The notes under the pieces were generated by a model. The model saw nothing but the letters and a program-made list of their open reading frames with translations. It was not told the DNA's origin and did not search any database. This document shows positions 12,101-23,639 of a stretch of 64,000 nt of DNA, piece after piece. The stretch's first letter is position 1, and every line of letters starts with the position of its first letter. The stretch comes from Pochonia chlamydosporia 170 (taxonomy: Eukaryota > Ascomycota > Sordariomycetes > Hypocreales > Clavicipitaceae), in assembly GCF_001653235.2 (NCBI RefSeq), contig NC_035792.1, positions 434,001 through 498,000 of the forward strand, given 5' to 3'. Both the position numbers and the translations under genes were made by a program.

Positions 12101-13324
12101 TTTTCTCATATAAGCTTGAGAATTCGTATGTTCCGCTCTATGGCCTGACCAGAAGACCTGCAGCGGTAGTGTGACAAGTGCGGATTCTCATATTTGACCT
12201 CAAAAGTTTTGTTTAATTGATACTAATCCATCGCCACCCCAAGATTAACTTCGACTAGTCAGCAGAGGGGGTCAGGCAATCGCAACAGCACCAATCCCGC
12301 ATAGCTGCAGAGCATCGTAGACTTATTCAGTCGATTTTGCAACTACAGCTAAGTACTAGATGTTTCTAGGACAACCTGACTCAGAGGGCAAGTGTGTGGC
12401 AACCGTACTCCATGTTTGACAGGAATATTAGCTTACTCTTGAGTCCGCAAACCAACTAGATTCTCCTCTGCCAGAGCAAACTTCCAGCATGAGTCTACGA
12501 ACGGACAGAATAGAGCACGACATGGTACTATGAATAGGGATGATTGTATTATCGACACCGAATTTAACAACTCTACGCAGCTGACGTGCAATGATGACCA
12601 ATCTCTGTTAGCTTTGGGTTCGAAAAGAAAAGGTGACGACTCTAAAGACGGGAGGACCACCTCCGTAGTTCCGCCAGTGGCACATGGAACACCTCCAAGG
12701 GGGGTGGAAAGCACTTACCAAATTGCAACGTTGTCACGTTCAGAGAGTACATCCGACTTTTCTCCAAGGGAACAAGTGTGCATACCTGGCTCAAATACTA
12801 TCGATGTTGTGACCGGCCAGCCAGATCATGCTGGTAATGACGAACAAATAAAGTTGCGCAGTATGTACCAACCTGAGAGGGGGCGCATGTACCGTCCGGC
12901 CCGAGTTAGAAAGGGACCACATTGATGTTGATGTAGGACGGGGTTAGAGTTGCTAAACCTCCACAAAATATTGTTACGGATGGACTAGACATTGTGAAAT
13001 CAGGCTTAATAACTTAACTTAGCCATAAACTTTCCAAGTATAAATATACTTGTTTTGACAATTTTAATAACCGTCGCTAATGTACCTAGTTTTAGGAAGA
13101 ACCTAAACGTATTGCTGAGTTCCGTAACAGTCTCGCCGTGTTCTGCCGTGGACAATCCACATGCTGCTGAGTTAGATAGCTTGCAACTTAAGATACCGGT
13201 AATAGAGTCATACTTAACTATGGCACATTGCGGATTCGAACTCGGCTCTTATTCTTTTTGGGGGGTTTCTGGGCGGATGGAGGTGATTTAGGAGGTTTAG
13301 AGGCGAATGGATCAAGCTCTAGCC
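9190..13324. other. Long gene-poor stretch with unassigned ORFs
   Basis: No gene can be named over about 4.1 kb. The largest ORFs are 10406-10876 (+, 156 codons, Cys/His-containing, no known motif) and 12530-12925 (+, 131 codons, polar and Ser/Thr-rich, resembling a disordered tail). Either could be an exon of an unrecognised gene. TA-rich, RIP-like patches occur at about 10,150-10,290 and a TA microsatellite at 11,721-11,738. Confidence 0.4.
11721..11738. repeat. (AT)n microsatellite
   Basis: An uninterrupted run of about nine AT units ends in ATAAAC. It lies in gene-free DNA. Confidence 0.9.
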
Positions 13325-13936
13325 CTAGTATAAGCGCAGTAACTCGTTGGCTCCGCTATTATTCAAGGAGGAAGTTATTTTGGAGATAGATCTCATAATC
13401 AGAATAAAGCTCCCATACAGGCTCGTGGAACCCTTGCAAGCTATAAGGACGTGGGATGCTCGAAAACGTCTGTGGAAAGGACGCAAATGGGTTATCAAGA
13501 GCGTTATCGTCTCCAAGTCCATAGAACCGACTAATGCGTGTACTAGAACTACTCGTGGATAGTGAAGGACTAGATCTAGCCTGCTGGCTAGATTGTTGTC
13601 GTTTCTGTAGGCACAGTTGATCTCTGGGACTATAACTTCGCTGTCGGCGAAAATTCGCGCGAGACGGTCATTTTCCAATGATCCAACGAAATTGAGATTC
13701 CCGATGAAGTTGTCCTCTGCATCATGCACCTGGACCAAGACAGAACTGCTCATAGTATCCTGGTTCCCTCGGGGTACCACTAAGGGTGCCGCAGGCGGCG
13801 ATACCACATCAGCTACCAGCATCAAATCCCCGTTCGTCTACTTGAAGAGGATGCCAGCAACAGCACCGATTTCAGCGTAACTGGCCGTGTTGTCACCCTC
13901 GTTCTCGCACTCGAAAAGAGGTATAGTGCGAGCCAT
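13325..13936 (-). pseudogene. Unrecognised gene interrupted by an in-frame TAG
   Basis: From the ATG at 13936 the minus strand reads 32 codons (opening MARTIPLFECENEGDN), then a TAG at 13840-13838, then 171 further codons in the same frame to the stop at 13325. Both sides look coding: the first part has a balanced acidic/hydrophobic pattern (YAEIGAVAGILF), and the second begins TNGDLMLVADVVSPPAAP and continues with SSSVLVQVHDAEDNFIGNLN. A single C-to-T change in CAG, or a G-to-A change in TGG, would create the TAG. I do not recognise the family. Alternatives are a small intron hiding the TAG, for which I see no good donor nearby, or a later start at the methionine at 13825. Confidence 0.4.
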
Positions 13937-15384
13937 AACCTAGCAACAAAATCCGCGGAAATAGTTGGTCGTGGCGATCTCCTGATTGTGAGTTCATACC
14001 TATGCGCCACATGTCATGAATTGTCCTGTCAGACAGACTTTAGTCTCGGCTTGAAGTGAAAAATTCTCACGTCTTTCGTCTTGATCCTAAAATAGGGTTG
14101 CAATCAAGGCCTACCCTGAATGGAGGATAATAGAAAACGGGATATTGCCATTTTTTGGCTCTAGTCCTTTCAATGAATTTTAACGAGATTTGTCCCAAGT
14201 GGCACAATCCGTTACAGGTACTCCTGCCTGATCTCATCCCGCCAGACTTGCATATGGAAACTCCGCAAAAAAACTTCACGAGTTGCCAGACTGTGGGGGT
14301 ATTCTTTTTTTTTGGCGGGACGCAGGGTGGGAGGTAAGTGTTAGGTGAATCCACGGGGCCACCGGAGCAAATTCCGTGTATTGCTATTTGAAGGATGCTG
14401 CCAGTTACCACTAAATTACTGGGGACCATAAACATTTCGGAACGCTTTATGCCACTTCGCTGATGAATTGGCCACCACGCCTGCTATGGTGGTTATAAGA
14501 AAGGTAATCTGATACCACGTGGATATAGTACGGCTTACGGCCAGTGTTATCATTTTAACAGAATAGCCCTTCCAGACTCAATATCATTGTTTGAGGCATC
14601 TTTTTCTGGACAATGCCAATTTTGGTGGCGGTGTGAGTCCGCAGCACAAGCCCAGACTGCTGATTCAGGGGACGGGATTTCAAAGCTATACTTCGGCCTG
14701 ATCCACAGGGATGATCTGGAGAAGATATCTATGAAAAGTACACGATGCGGTCCAAGCCAGCCCAGCAGAGTTTGATATGTGAATTCTTGTGGCTGCTTGT
14801 GGCGTTGATGATAATGATTACATTCGCTTGACAAAGGATCACCCAAATGACTAGTCATCTGCTCCGGGGAGGCGCTCCGAGATGCGCCCCATAGCTGAGT
14901 GCCACTACTGAGAATCGGCATGGTGTAGGACATCCTACAAAGGAATGTACAATGTTTCGGATCTTTAAAACTCGAGATAACGTACATAAATGACACGTGA
15001 TTACGGTCGCTGCGCTTTATTGTCTCTCCCAAAAAGCGTCCATGCATCATTTTGGGATGACAGGTCATACCGCAATTCCAAGCACCCCACGATGGTCCAC
15101 TACTTGGGAAGCGGAAGAGTTCGCCGGAAGGTGGTACGCTTCAAACATGTAACCTGGTATAACAGCCTCTGCAGATCTTCATTTGTTAATGTAGTAGCAC
15201 TATTGAGAAAAGAAACGAAAATGACAAATGGGGGAGGAGGCGATGTGAAGGCTCAATACAACTAAATGTTGACCTTTCGAACCAAATATTGCGGGCTCTG
15301 CGCTTCAGATTAATGCTGATTCTAAAGTCATAATCCATGGACGCATACTAACTTTGCCCCTTCCCCATTCCCACGATCTGGGAG
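13937..15384. other. Gene-free stretch
   Basis: Short ORFs overlap on both strands, the longest at 14550-15068 (-, 172 codons) with no motif or hydrophobic pattern I recognise. The last 100 bases are the probable promoter and 5' UTR of the membrane protein gene starting at 15385. They include a C-rich stretch just before its ATG. Confidence 0.4.
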
Positions 15385-16840
15385 ATGTCGAGCCAGTTAA
15401 TATCCTACACGAGCGTCGTCGTCAGCGGTCCCAACGATAGCAATAACCCCGACGGTAACCGGGTCGCCGAATTAAGGAGCACTACAACGATACTGCTCGT
15501 TCTCGCTCCCGTATTTGTGGTTTTGCGCTTTTGGGCCCGCTCTTCGACCAATACTCGTTATGGGCGTGATGACTGGATGATGGTTGTCGCCCTGGTATGC
15601 GCAGACTGACTTGACGAGTCAATTTGATCTTTAAGTACGTAGGCCGGGGCTAATGGCAGAAACAATTTGTAGGCATTCGTCTTTGTTTTAGGAGCCCTCA
15701 ACTATTCTGGTATGCAACTTTCCCCTCAACTCAAAGCTATCAGCTCCATTACTAAACTACACCGACCTAGCGATTGCCCACGGGCTGGGAAAGCATATTC
15801 ACACATTGCCATTGCATGACGCAATCGCTTTCTTTAAAATCCTCTTTGCATTTGAATGTATATATATCACAGCGGTAATGGCCATTAAGCTGTCCATTCT
15901 CGAGATGTACACACGGATCTTCGGTCTCTCATCGCGGATGTTCAACATCTCAGCAATTATTATAGCCAGCACCATAGTCACATGGTGGACTAGCATTCTT
16001 GCCGTCTGCATATTTCAGTGCAACCCAATCAAAAAGGCTTGGTTGCCATGGATTGAGGGAACATGTATCAACCTAAAAGGCTCTTTTATCGGCAATGCTA
16101 TACCGAACATCCTGACAGACGTCGTGATGCTTTGCATGCCGGTTCGACAAGTTTGGAAGATGCATATTGCTCTGCTCCAGAAGTTATCCCTCTGCTTCAT
16201 GTTCCTGCTTGGTGGCTTGTGAGTTCGGCCTTGGCATCAACCTGACTAACTGTAACTGATACGCCATCTAGTGTTCTGTTTGCCAGTGTATACCGCTTTA
16301 CAACTCTCATGCAATTCGACACTAGAGACACAACGTGTAAGTGCCTACATTGATCCAGATCAAGTGTGAAATATATACCGTCCTTAACGTTATCGAATCT
16401 AAGTAGAAATAGGGACGCTTGCTACGGCCTGCACATGGTGTATCGTGGAAGTCTCGTGTGGGGTTATTAGCGGCTGTTTACCAACCTTACGGCCGCTCAC
16501 AGTCAAGGTCTCACATAAATTCGGTCGTTTGGCCAGTATTGAGGCAGGGCAGAGTGACGGAAATCCCCAACATAGTGGACCGGCCGAGGTCGTCACTATC
16601 GGAAGCGCCGAGGACAAGGCATTGCGTAAGGAGAGACGCCGCGAAATCATGGGTACTACAGACACAACTCCTGGCTCACAAGACGAGCTGCCGTTAAGTG
16701 AGCTAACCAGGGCTACGGAATGTCTGGATACGTGCTCGTCTCATTCCGTCCGTACGGACTACAGTACTTTAGACAAACTGATGACGAGTTACCGCCCGTA
16801 TCCAGGCACGATAGCCATCGATAACATTCGTTGTGACTGA
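15385..16840 (+). CDS. Fungal rhodopsin-domain (PTH11-like) membrane protein
   Basis: Five exons join in phase to 395 residues: 15385-15594, 15673-15709, 15771-16218, 16272-16336 and 16413-16840, all with GT-AG introns. The chain shows LRFWARSS and GRDDWMMVVAL after helix 1, a GLGKHI loop, KILFAFECIYITAVMAIKLS, LEMYTRIFG, a CNPIKKAWLPWIEGTCIN loop, NILTDVVMLCMPVRQVWK, FMFLLGG and GCLPTLRP before a long polar tail of about 110 residues. This order is typical of the fungal rhodopsin/PTH11-like superfamily (family knowledge). Seven membrane helices and a cytoplasmic tail are expected. It is not a close copy of the protein encoded at 7738-9189. The gene is intact in gene-poor DNA and its ligand is unknown. 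Confidence 0.87.
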
Positions 16841-16870
16841 CTGTATGCACCTTTTCTCAGTTGACTGAAT

Positions 16871-16899
16871 ATCAAGTTACGAGACTATCAAGTTACGAG
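16871..16899. repeat. Direct repeat, 13 bp twice
   Basis: The word atcaagttacgag occurs at 16871-16883 and again at 16887-16899, a spacing of 16 bases. It lies just downstream of the membrane protein gene that ends at 16840. Confidence 0.8.
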
Positions 16900-17209
16900 C
16901 TAGATATCTTTGGGCAGTGGATTTTTTGGTCCTTGTTCCTCTATAAAACTAGATGGAAAAATAACGGGAAGTCAGGCGCACTGTGCTGCTCGGGATGGGA
17001 AATCAAATTTTCGACCGGCCCGTTTTGGTACACCGTTTTGCAGCGCAGCACTACAGAGGGCAATTACGTCAGCAAAACGGAGCTGAGCATAAAATTATAA
17101 ATGGTTAGTTAAGCAATCATGCTCAGGCATGGATCCGTCACTTCGCCAAAAATGAAATAATGACGCCACATATGCTCAGGGTAAAAGCGGCGCTGCTCAG
17201 GCACTTGTC

Positions 17210-17279
17210 GGTTCAAAAACTCCGACCAACAAATTCACAATCCTGGTTCAAAAACCGTGACCAACAAATTCACATTCCT
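17210..17279. repeat. 35-bp tandem duplication
   Basis: Two adjacent 35-base units begin ggttcaaaaa and share accaacaaattcaca. They differ at about five positions. Nothing indicates a function. Confidence 0.8.
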
Positions 17280-17536
17280 GGTTGCCGACGTCCAAAACTT
17301 CCCACACTTAATGTAAGCTTATAGGCATAATAATTAGTGCTAAAGATAAGACTTATTCTAGATATATAAGGTATAGTATATTAATAATATATTATAAATA
17401 AATTATTAACTAGTTTTTAGTGTATTTAGGATAATAGCTATAGAGAAAGAAAAGTATAATGTAACGTGCACAGCGTATTAGAAGATAAAGCTAGGTAGCA
17501 GCAAGAGGGTACGTTGTATTCAAGACTTAAGCTTAC

Positions 17537-17560
17537 CCTCGCACATCTAGATGTGCGAGG
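17537..17560. repeat. 24-bp perfect palindrome
   Basis: The sequence from 17537 reads cctcgcacatct and then its exact reverse complement, with no spacer. It lies about 80 bases before the inverted-repeat element and in similarly TA-rich surroundings. It could be a protein-binding site, the joined ends of a lost element, or chance. Confidence 0.75.
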
Positions 17561-17642
17561 TGCTGGCTAAATGGCAGCAATTATGTGTTGACACGTGAGT
17601 GGTAGCAAAGCGGGGTCTGTGCGCTCGCGCACCTTACATATA

Positions 17643-18061
17643 ACGTGAGTGCATAGCGAGTCGGTCAACATAGCGAGTCGGTCACTATACAAGTACATAT
17701 AAAGTTATACCCCTGTTAAAACTACTTATAGTAGTTAGAAATAGCTCTTCTTTTAATATAGTACTTATTACTATATAAATAGTATAATTCTAGATTTTTG
17801 TTTATTTAGCTAGGCTAGTTCTATAGAAGTCCTTAGATTTCATATTCACACTATATAAGTCTTAGTTTCTCTATAAAATTATATATAACTTAGTACTAAA
17901 AGTTTAATAGTAAGCTACTTATATAGTTAAATATAAGATATATCTAAGAGAGCTATTTTAAACTACCTTTAGTGGTTTTTGCAGGGATATAAAATGTGTA
18001 TTTTTGGTGTAAGTGCGCGTGACCGACTCGCTATGTTGACCGACTCGCTATGCACTCACGT
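17643..18061. mobile_element. MITE-like element with 43-bp terminal inverted repeats
   Basis: The left end at 17643-17685 and the right end at 18019-18061 are exact reverse complements over 43 bases, starting acgtgagtgcatagcgag. Each end contains the word catagcgagtcggtca twice in tandem. The dinucleotide TA stands immediately outside both ends (17641-17642 and 18062-18063), as expected for a target duplication of the Tc1/mariner type. The 333-base interior is TA-rich with no ORF, so the element is non-autonomous. Perfect ends with a mutated interior suggest either recent movement or selection on the ends. It sits 500 bases upstream of the NLR gene. Confidence 0.7.
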
Positions 18062-18561
18062 TAGAGCTAATATATTATGTATTCTTTTATCTAAGGAATA
18101 GATACTATATAGCCAATTAGGAAAGAGTAAAGCACCCCTTAGGTGATAGGTTTAAAGTGGAGTATCCCTTAGGTTAGCCACTTGGCCCCCCCTTAGTTGA
18201 TGTACCACGTCTTGGATTTCTTAGGGGCCTAGATCGACACTAATGATGCGCCACAAGTTACATCCTGTTAGAGAGTGCCTTCTGACACGGATACTGCCGT
18301 GCGGGATGCCCATGCATCTTTAATAGCCACCGTCCGTCTTCCTTTCATGTTACAAATTTGCGGTCGCCATACCCATCTACACCGGTAGGTTAATGCATTT
18401 GACCGGGCGAGAAGCCCCGTATCTCGAACAGCGAACTATTTCGCACTGCGACATGTTATTGTATACTTGGATATGGGCATTTACCCTTGGCCAAGACCGT
18501 ATTCCAACCGAGAAGCCTCCTTGCGGTGTCTGAGGCATCCGCGGCGCAACGACTGTACACA
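18062..18561. other. Upstream region of the NLR gene
   Basis: About 500 bases lie between the inverted-repeat element and the NLR start. The part up to 18130 is TA-rich and the remainder has normal composition. It should hold the promoter of the NLR gene, but no specific site can be named. Confidence 0.4.
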
Positions 18562-21500
18562 ATGACTTTTCCCCAGTTTGACAACTCTCAATACAGCGTG
18601 GGATGGATTGCTGCGCTGCCACATGAGAGAGCGGCAGCGGAGGTCATGCTTGACGAGGAGCACGCGCCGCCGCAACGCAAACACGAAAACGACAACAACA
18701 TATACACCCTGGGAGCTATTACTGGACCGAATGGCAAACATAATGTGGTTATCGCAAGTCTTCCGTCTGGCCGATATGGCATCACACCAGCAGGAACGGC
18801 AGCAACACAAATGCTCTCGAGCTTCCCCGCGATAAAGTTTGGCCTAATGCTTGGCATCGGCGGTGGCGTGCCAAGCAGCGACAACGATATCCGTCTAGGT
18901 GATGTCGTTGTCAGTCAGCCAGACGGTTCGTTTGGTGGCGTCAGGCAGTATGATTGCGGAAAGGCAACTACTCAGGGTTTTGAGGAGCGAGGAGCGCTCA
19001 ACTCGCCACCTCGAGTTTTACTCAATGCCATGGCAGCGCTTCAAAGCGAACATGAGAAGAAGGGAAGCGCAGTACCCAGTATACTGCAGTCTGTGTATGC
19101 GAAATACCCGCTTATGGCGAAGCCAAGATCAGGTCCTGGGTACATCTATCAAGGCGTAAGCAATGATCGACTATTCCTGCCAGAATACTTACACCAAAAC
19201 AACAAGAAGAACTGCAGCGACTGCGACAAGGTGAACGAAGTCGATCGTTCGGAACGGTCAGATGAAGATCCCTACATTCACTATGGCACCATCGCATCGG
19301 GAAACATGGTCGTAAAGGATGCACAAATTCGGGACCTGATCTCCGGGACGTGTCTTTGCTTTGAAACGGAAGCAGCTGGCTTGATGAACGACTTTCCTTG
19401 TCTTGTGATCCGTGGGATCTGTGACTATTGCGATTCTCATAAGAATGATAGGTGGCAAAGATACGCTGCTGCCACGGCTGCGGCTTACGCGAAGGAGCTT
19501 TTGCGGATCACGGATGTTGTTGATGTTACTGGGACTCCAGAAGCAAGGAAGGTCATGCATGAGTGTTAGCTATCACCTTTTCCATCTCATGTTCTTGGTG
19601 GCATGGAAGCAACGCTGCCCCAGGTGATGTTTTACTGACACTCAATTGTATGTAGTGCAAAGGGTCAACCAAAGTTTGCAAAGAGTTAACGAAAACGTTG
19701 TCCAGATACAGACAGAGGTAAAGGAAGGATTTGGAGATTTGCGAGCCGGTATGAGTCCATATACAATCCCAAATACCGACCGAAGGTAACTAAATGTGAC
19801 ACGTAGCGCGCGAACGTACCGATATCCTCGAATGGCTCACTCCAATGGACTATGACTTACAGCAAAGTGATTTCTTGAGCAAGCGGCAAAAAGGCACCGG
19901 AGAATGGCTATTGCGATCAGACGAGTTCCAAAACTGGATAAAACAAACTGAACATACTTTGTTCTGTCCGGGAATCCCAGGGGCAGGAAAGACAATTATA
20001 TCTTCCATTGTTGTGGACCACCTGATTGAGAAGTTTGGATACGATACTGACGTCGGCATTGCGTACATATACTGCAGTTACCAACCACACCAAGAGCAAA
20101 GGCCCGAAGATCTCCTCGCGAGTATTGTGAAACGACTAGCCCAGAAGAAGCCGGAGATGCTGTCCGAACTCAAAATATTTTATGACCATCACAAAGTCAA
20201 TGGCATCAGGCCCTCTTTTGAGGATTACATCAAGTTCCTACAATCCTGCGTCAAGCTGTTCTCCAAAGTATTCATCGTCATAGATGCTTTGGACGAATAC
20301 CACGCCTCTGATAACGCGACATGGAAGCGGATATTGGTGTTGAAGGAACTGACAGTTCGGGGAGCGGCGAGTATAAATCTCTTTGCAACTTCCCGTTCAA
20401 TCTCGGAAGTCACTTCAGAGTTCAAAGGGTGCACTTGGAAAGAGATTAGAGCACAGGATGGCGATATCCAGACATATCTGAACGAGAGAATACCACAGTT
20501 TCGAGCTGCACTGCAGTTTGCAGAGAGACCAGAGTTACAGGACACGATACGAAAGGATCTGATAGAGGCAGCAGACGGAATGTAAGACCAAACTCTTTCT
20601 TTGTTAGCACCGATCTCCTTGTTGACATATTTTAGGTTCCTTGTTGCAAAGATGCTTGTTGATTCTCTTGTCAGCCTTCCCACACTGGGACACATCATTG
20701 AGAGCATGAAAGACCTTCCCCGGGGAGAGTCCGGTTTGATCACAATGTACAAGAAGGCAATGGAACGAATCGACGGACAAGACGGAGAGTGTCGACGAAT
20801 CGCAAAACAGGTTCTATCTTGGGTTACATATGCCAAACGGGCGCTTTCGACCACCGAGGTCCAGCACGCCGTTGCCGTTCATGCACGACAAAAGAAACTG
20901 GATAAAGACTTCCTTCCCGAGATTAAAGTCCTCGATTCTCTATGCGCTGGTTTAATTACCGTGGACAAGAACAGCGATATAATAAGACTGGTTCACTACA
21001 CCACACAGGAGTACTTGGAGTCGTCGAGATCGTTACCAATCGCCCACGGAGACATCGCAACGACCTGTGTTACATACCTTTCATTCGATGCCTTTGCAGG
21101 CGGAGCTTGTGCGAATACCGATGGCCTGAAGCAACGGTTTCAATCAAATCCTTTGTATGGCTATGCCACCCTTCACTGGGGATACCACGCTAGAGAGGCT
21201 GCCGTAGACGCAGCAAAATTGATGCCGTTCCTCAGGGATAAAGAAAAGGTTCGCGCTGCAGGCCAAGCAATGCTGGCTTCCACTCCCGATAGCGAAACTA
21301 TGCTTGTGCCAAAACGAAGCTCCAAGCCCACGGGCATACATCTCGCAGCGTACTTTGGGCTGAAGGAAGCGATGACAATTATGCTCCGAGATGGGGCAAC
21401 TACACAGCTTGACGACCAGCCGACGCCACTAGCATTTGCCTCGGTCAATGGACATGTTTCGGTAGTTCGTTTATTGTTATCTCACGGGGCTCATCCGGAC

Positions 21501-23639
21501 TCGAAAAAAGATGACAAGAGTTTCTCTCCGCGAACGCCCCTATGGCTTGCAGCAGTCAAGGGACATGTGAAGGTGGTTGAACTGTTGATTGCAAAGGGAG
21601 CTGATCCGAACGTTCGGGATGATGAAGGACGAACACCTATTCTCCAGGCAGCAGCTAGAGGCCATCAGGAAGTGGTAAAGCTTTTGATTGCGAACGGTGT
21701 CGATCCAGACACTCAGTCCGCTGGCAAGTCTTACGTGAAGTGTACGCCTTTATCGTTTGCGGCGGCGAACAACCATCAAGCCATAGTGCATATCCTACTA
21801 GGTACCGGTCGTGTGGATGTCAATTCTCTAGACTTTTCCGGCTGGACACCACTATTCTATGCCGCAGAAAAAGGTCACGAGGCAGTAATGAAGTTATTAC
21901 TCGCCAATGGCGCCCATCCAGATCTGACGGATATCAGTAAGCGGACACCGCTCTCCATTACAGCAGAAGGCGGGCATCATGCTGTGGTGAGACTCCTACT
22001 TGCGGATAGCCGCGTCGATCCGCACGTCGAAGATGACTGTGGGAGAACACCACTCTCATATGCTGTATGGAGTGGTGACGAATCGTCAGTCGAGCAGTTA
22101 CTACAACGCGGCGTCAACTTGAATTGTGCTGATATCGACGGACGGACTGCTCTGTGCCTAGCCGCCGGGACCGGACACGAGGGCATTATCAAGACGTTGC
22201 TTGGCAAGGATGGAGTATTACCAGATCCCAAAGACAAAGGAGGCCGAACACCATTGTGTTTAGCGGCGAAGCAAGGATACACTGGAGTGGTGAAGCTGTT
22301 GTTGAACACGGGCAAAGTCAACCTGGATCACAAAGACAACACGGATTGCACGCCATTGTTGCTAGCAACTGAGAAAGCGCAAAACGCAGTCGTTGAGCTG
22401 CTCGTTTTGAGTGGTGCGAACCCAGAGTTGGCAGATAAGGATGGCCGTACGCCAATACTATGTGCCGCTGAGAACGGGAACGAGCAAGCCATCAGGATGT
22501 TACTCGACCTTGGAGTGTCTTTCAGCCCACAGGATAAGGAGCAGAGAAATTTGCTATGGTGGGCAGCAGAAAAGGGCTACGAAGCAATAGTCAGAGAGTT
22601 GCTCGAGTCGGGAGCCGAAGAAGTCCGCGACTCTAAATTCTCCCAGACACCGTTGTCATGTGCTGCGGAGAGAGGGCACAGCACTGTGGTGAAGCTTCTT
22701 ATTGCACATGGTAGTGACCCAGATTCCGGTGATAAGGATGGCCGGACTCCATTATCATGGGCAGTGGAATGCAAGCATAAGTCTGTTGTTGAGATGCTTC
22801 TCGCCAATGACAAGGTGAATCCAGATGCGGCAGATCGATCCAGTAGAACGCCATTGTCATACGCAGCATGGACGGGGGATCTTGTGTTTATTCAGCTACT
22901 CCTTCAGCAAAGGACGGTGAAGATTAACTCTGCAGACAAAAGTGGTCGAACACCACTCTCATTCGCAGCAGAGAAAGGACACCTACCGGCGGCCAAGTTT
23001 CTGCTCGCACGCGGTGCCTACGTGGACCTTTCTGAAAGCGAGCATAGCACACCAATAGTGTTAGCCAAGAGATGCAACCACCAGGAGATAGTTGATCTGC
23101 TCCTCGACAGGCTAGCCATCACTAGAGACATCCCCTATCGTCCGAGGACATCCCTACTCTGGGCTGTTGAGAGTGGCTACGAAGTTCTCGTCAAGTTCCT
23201 ACTGGAGAATGGCGCCAATGTCAACAGCCTAGACTGGGATGAGTCGACGCCACTGTTCAGGGCTAAGAGCGTGCCCATAGCGAAGTTGTTGATCGAATTT
23301 GGCGCTGATGTCAATCATCAAAACAAGTCCTACCGCTGGACACCACTCATGAATGCGGTAATAACGGCTGATGTTTCGGTTGTGGAATTCCTGCTCCAAA
23401 ACGGAGCTGAAGTCGATGCAGTGAATAGCGATGGCCGGACGGCAATGGTGCTTGCGTGTCAGCGAGGACATGAAGGCGTCGTTAAAATGTTGCTGCAACA
23501 TGGCGCGGATCCCAAGTTGGTGAAAAATTGGGCGAGCAGGTTTCCTGGGGTTTCTGCTCAGAGTGTTGATGAGCCGGACTCTGCCACGGGTTCCTCTGGT
23601 GGTAGTCGCAGTTTAGTGGCAAGACTGCTGCGAAGATAG
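18562..23639 (+). CDS. NLR-like protein: PNP-NACHT-ankyrin
   Basis: Four exons join in phase to 1624 residues: 18562-19564, 19656-19748, 19807-20581 and 20636-23639. Residues about 10-330 form a nucleoside-phosphorylase-like (PNP_UDP) domain, with SVGWIAALPHE near the start, a GIGGGVPS loop, DIRLGDVVVSQP and ETEAAGLMNDFPCLVIRG. A helical linker follows, then a NACHT NTPase with Walker A GIPGAGKT at 421-428 and Walker B VFIVIDALDE near 520-529. Next is a winged-helix-like part (LSWVTYAKRALSTTEVQHAV, LVHYTTQEYLE). Residues 854 to about 1590 hold 22 ankyrin repeats with the usual TPL and A-A-x-x-G-H words. This is a classic fungal NOD-like receptor architecture, linked to non-self recognition (family knowledge). 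The first donor, GTTAGC, is weak but required by phase. An upstream in-frame ATG at 18487 would add 25 residues. Confidence 0.92.

Larger units (their letters stand above)
16841..17642. other. TA-rich intergenic DNA with short repeats
   Basis: No gene is seen. The stretch carries a 13-bp duplicated word, a 35-bp tandem pair and a 24-bp perfect palindrome (listed separately). From about 17,310 to 17,460 it is very TA-rich and low in CA/TG, as expected for RIP-mutated DNA. Confidence 0.55.

Noticed and set aside
12530..12925. 131-codon polar ORF
   Set aside because: It looks like a disordered tail but cannot be joined to any upstream exon. Not called as a gene.
13228..13244. tRNA B-box-like word (ggattcgaactcg)
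   Set aside because: No matching A box or cloverleaf could be built around it, so no tRNA is called. The same holds for other ttcgaa words.
14550..15068. 172-codon minus-strand ORF
   Set aside because: Composition is not protein-like and a second ORF overlaps on the other strand. No family recognised.
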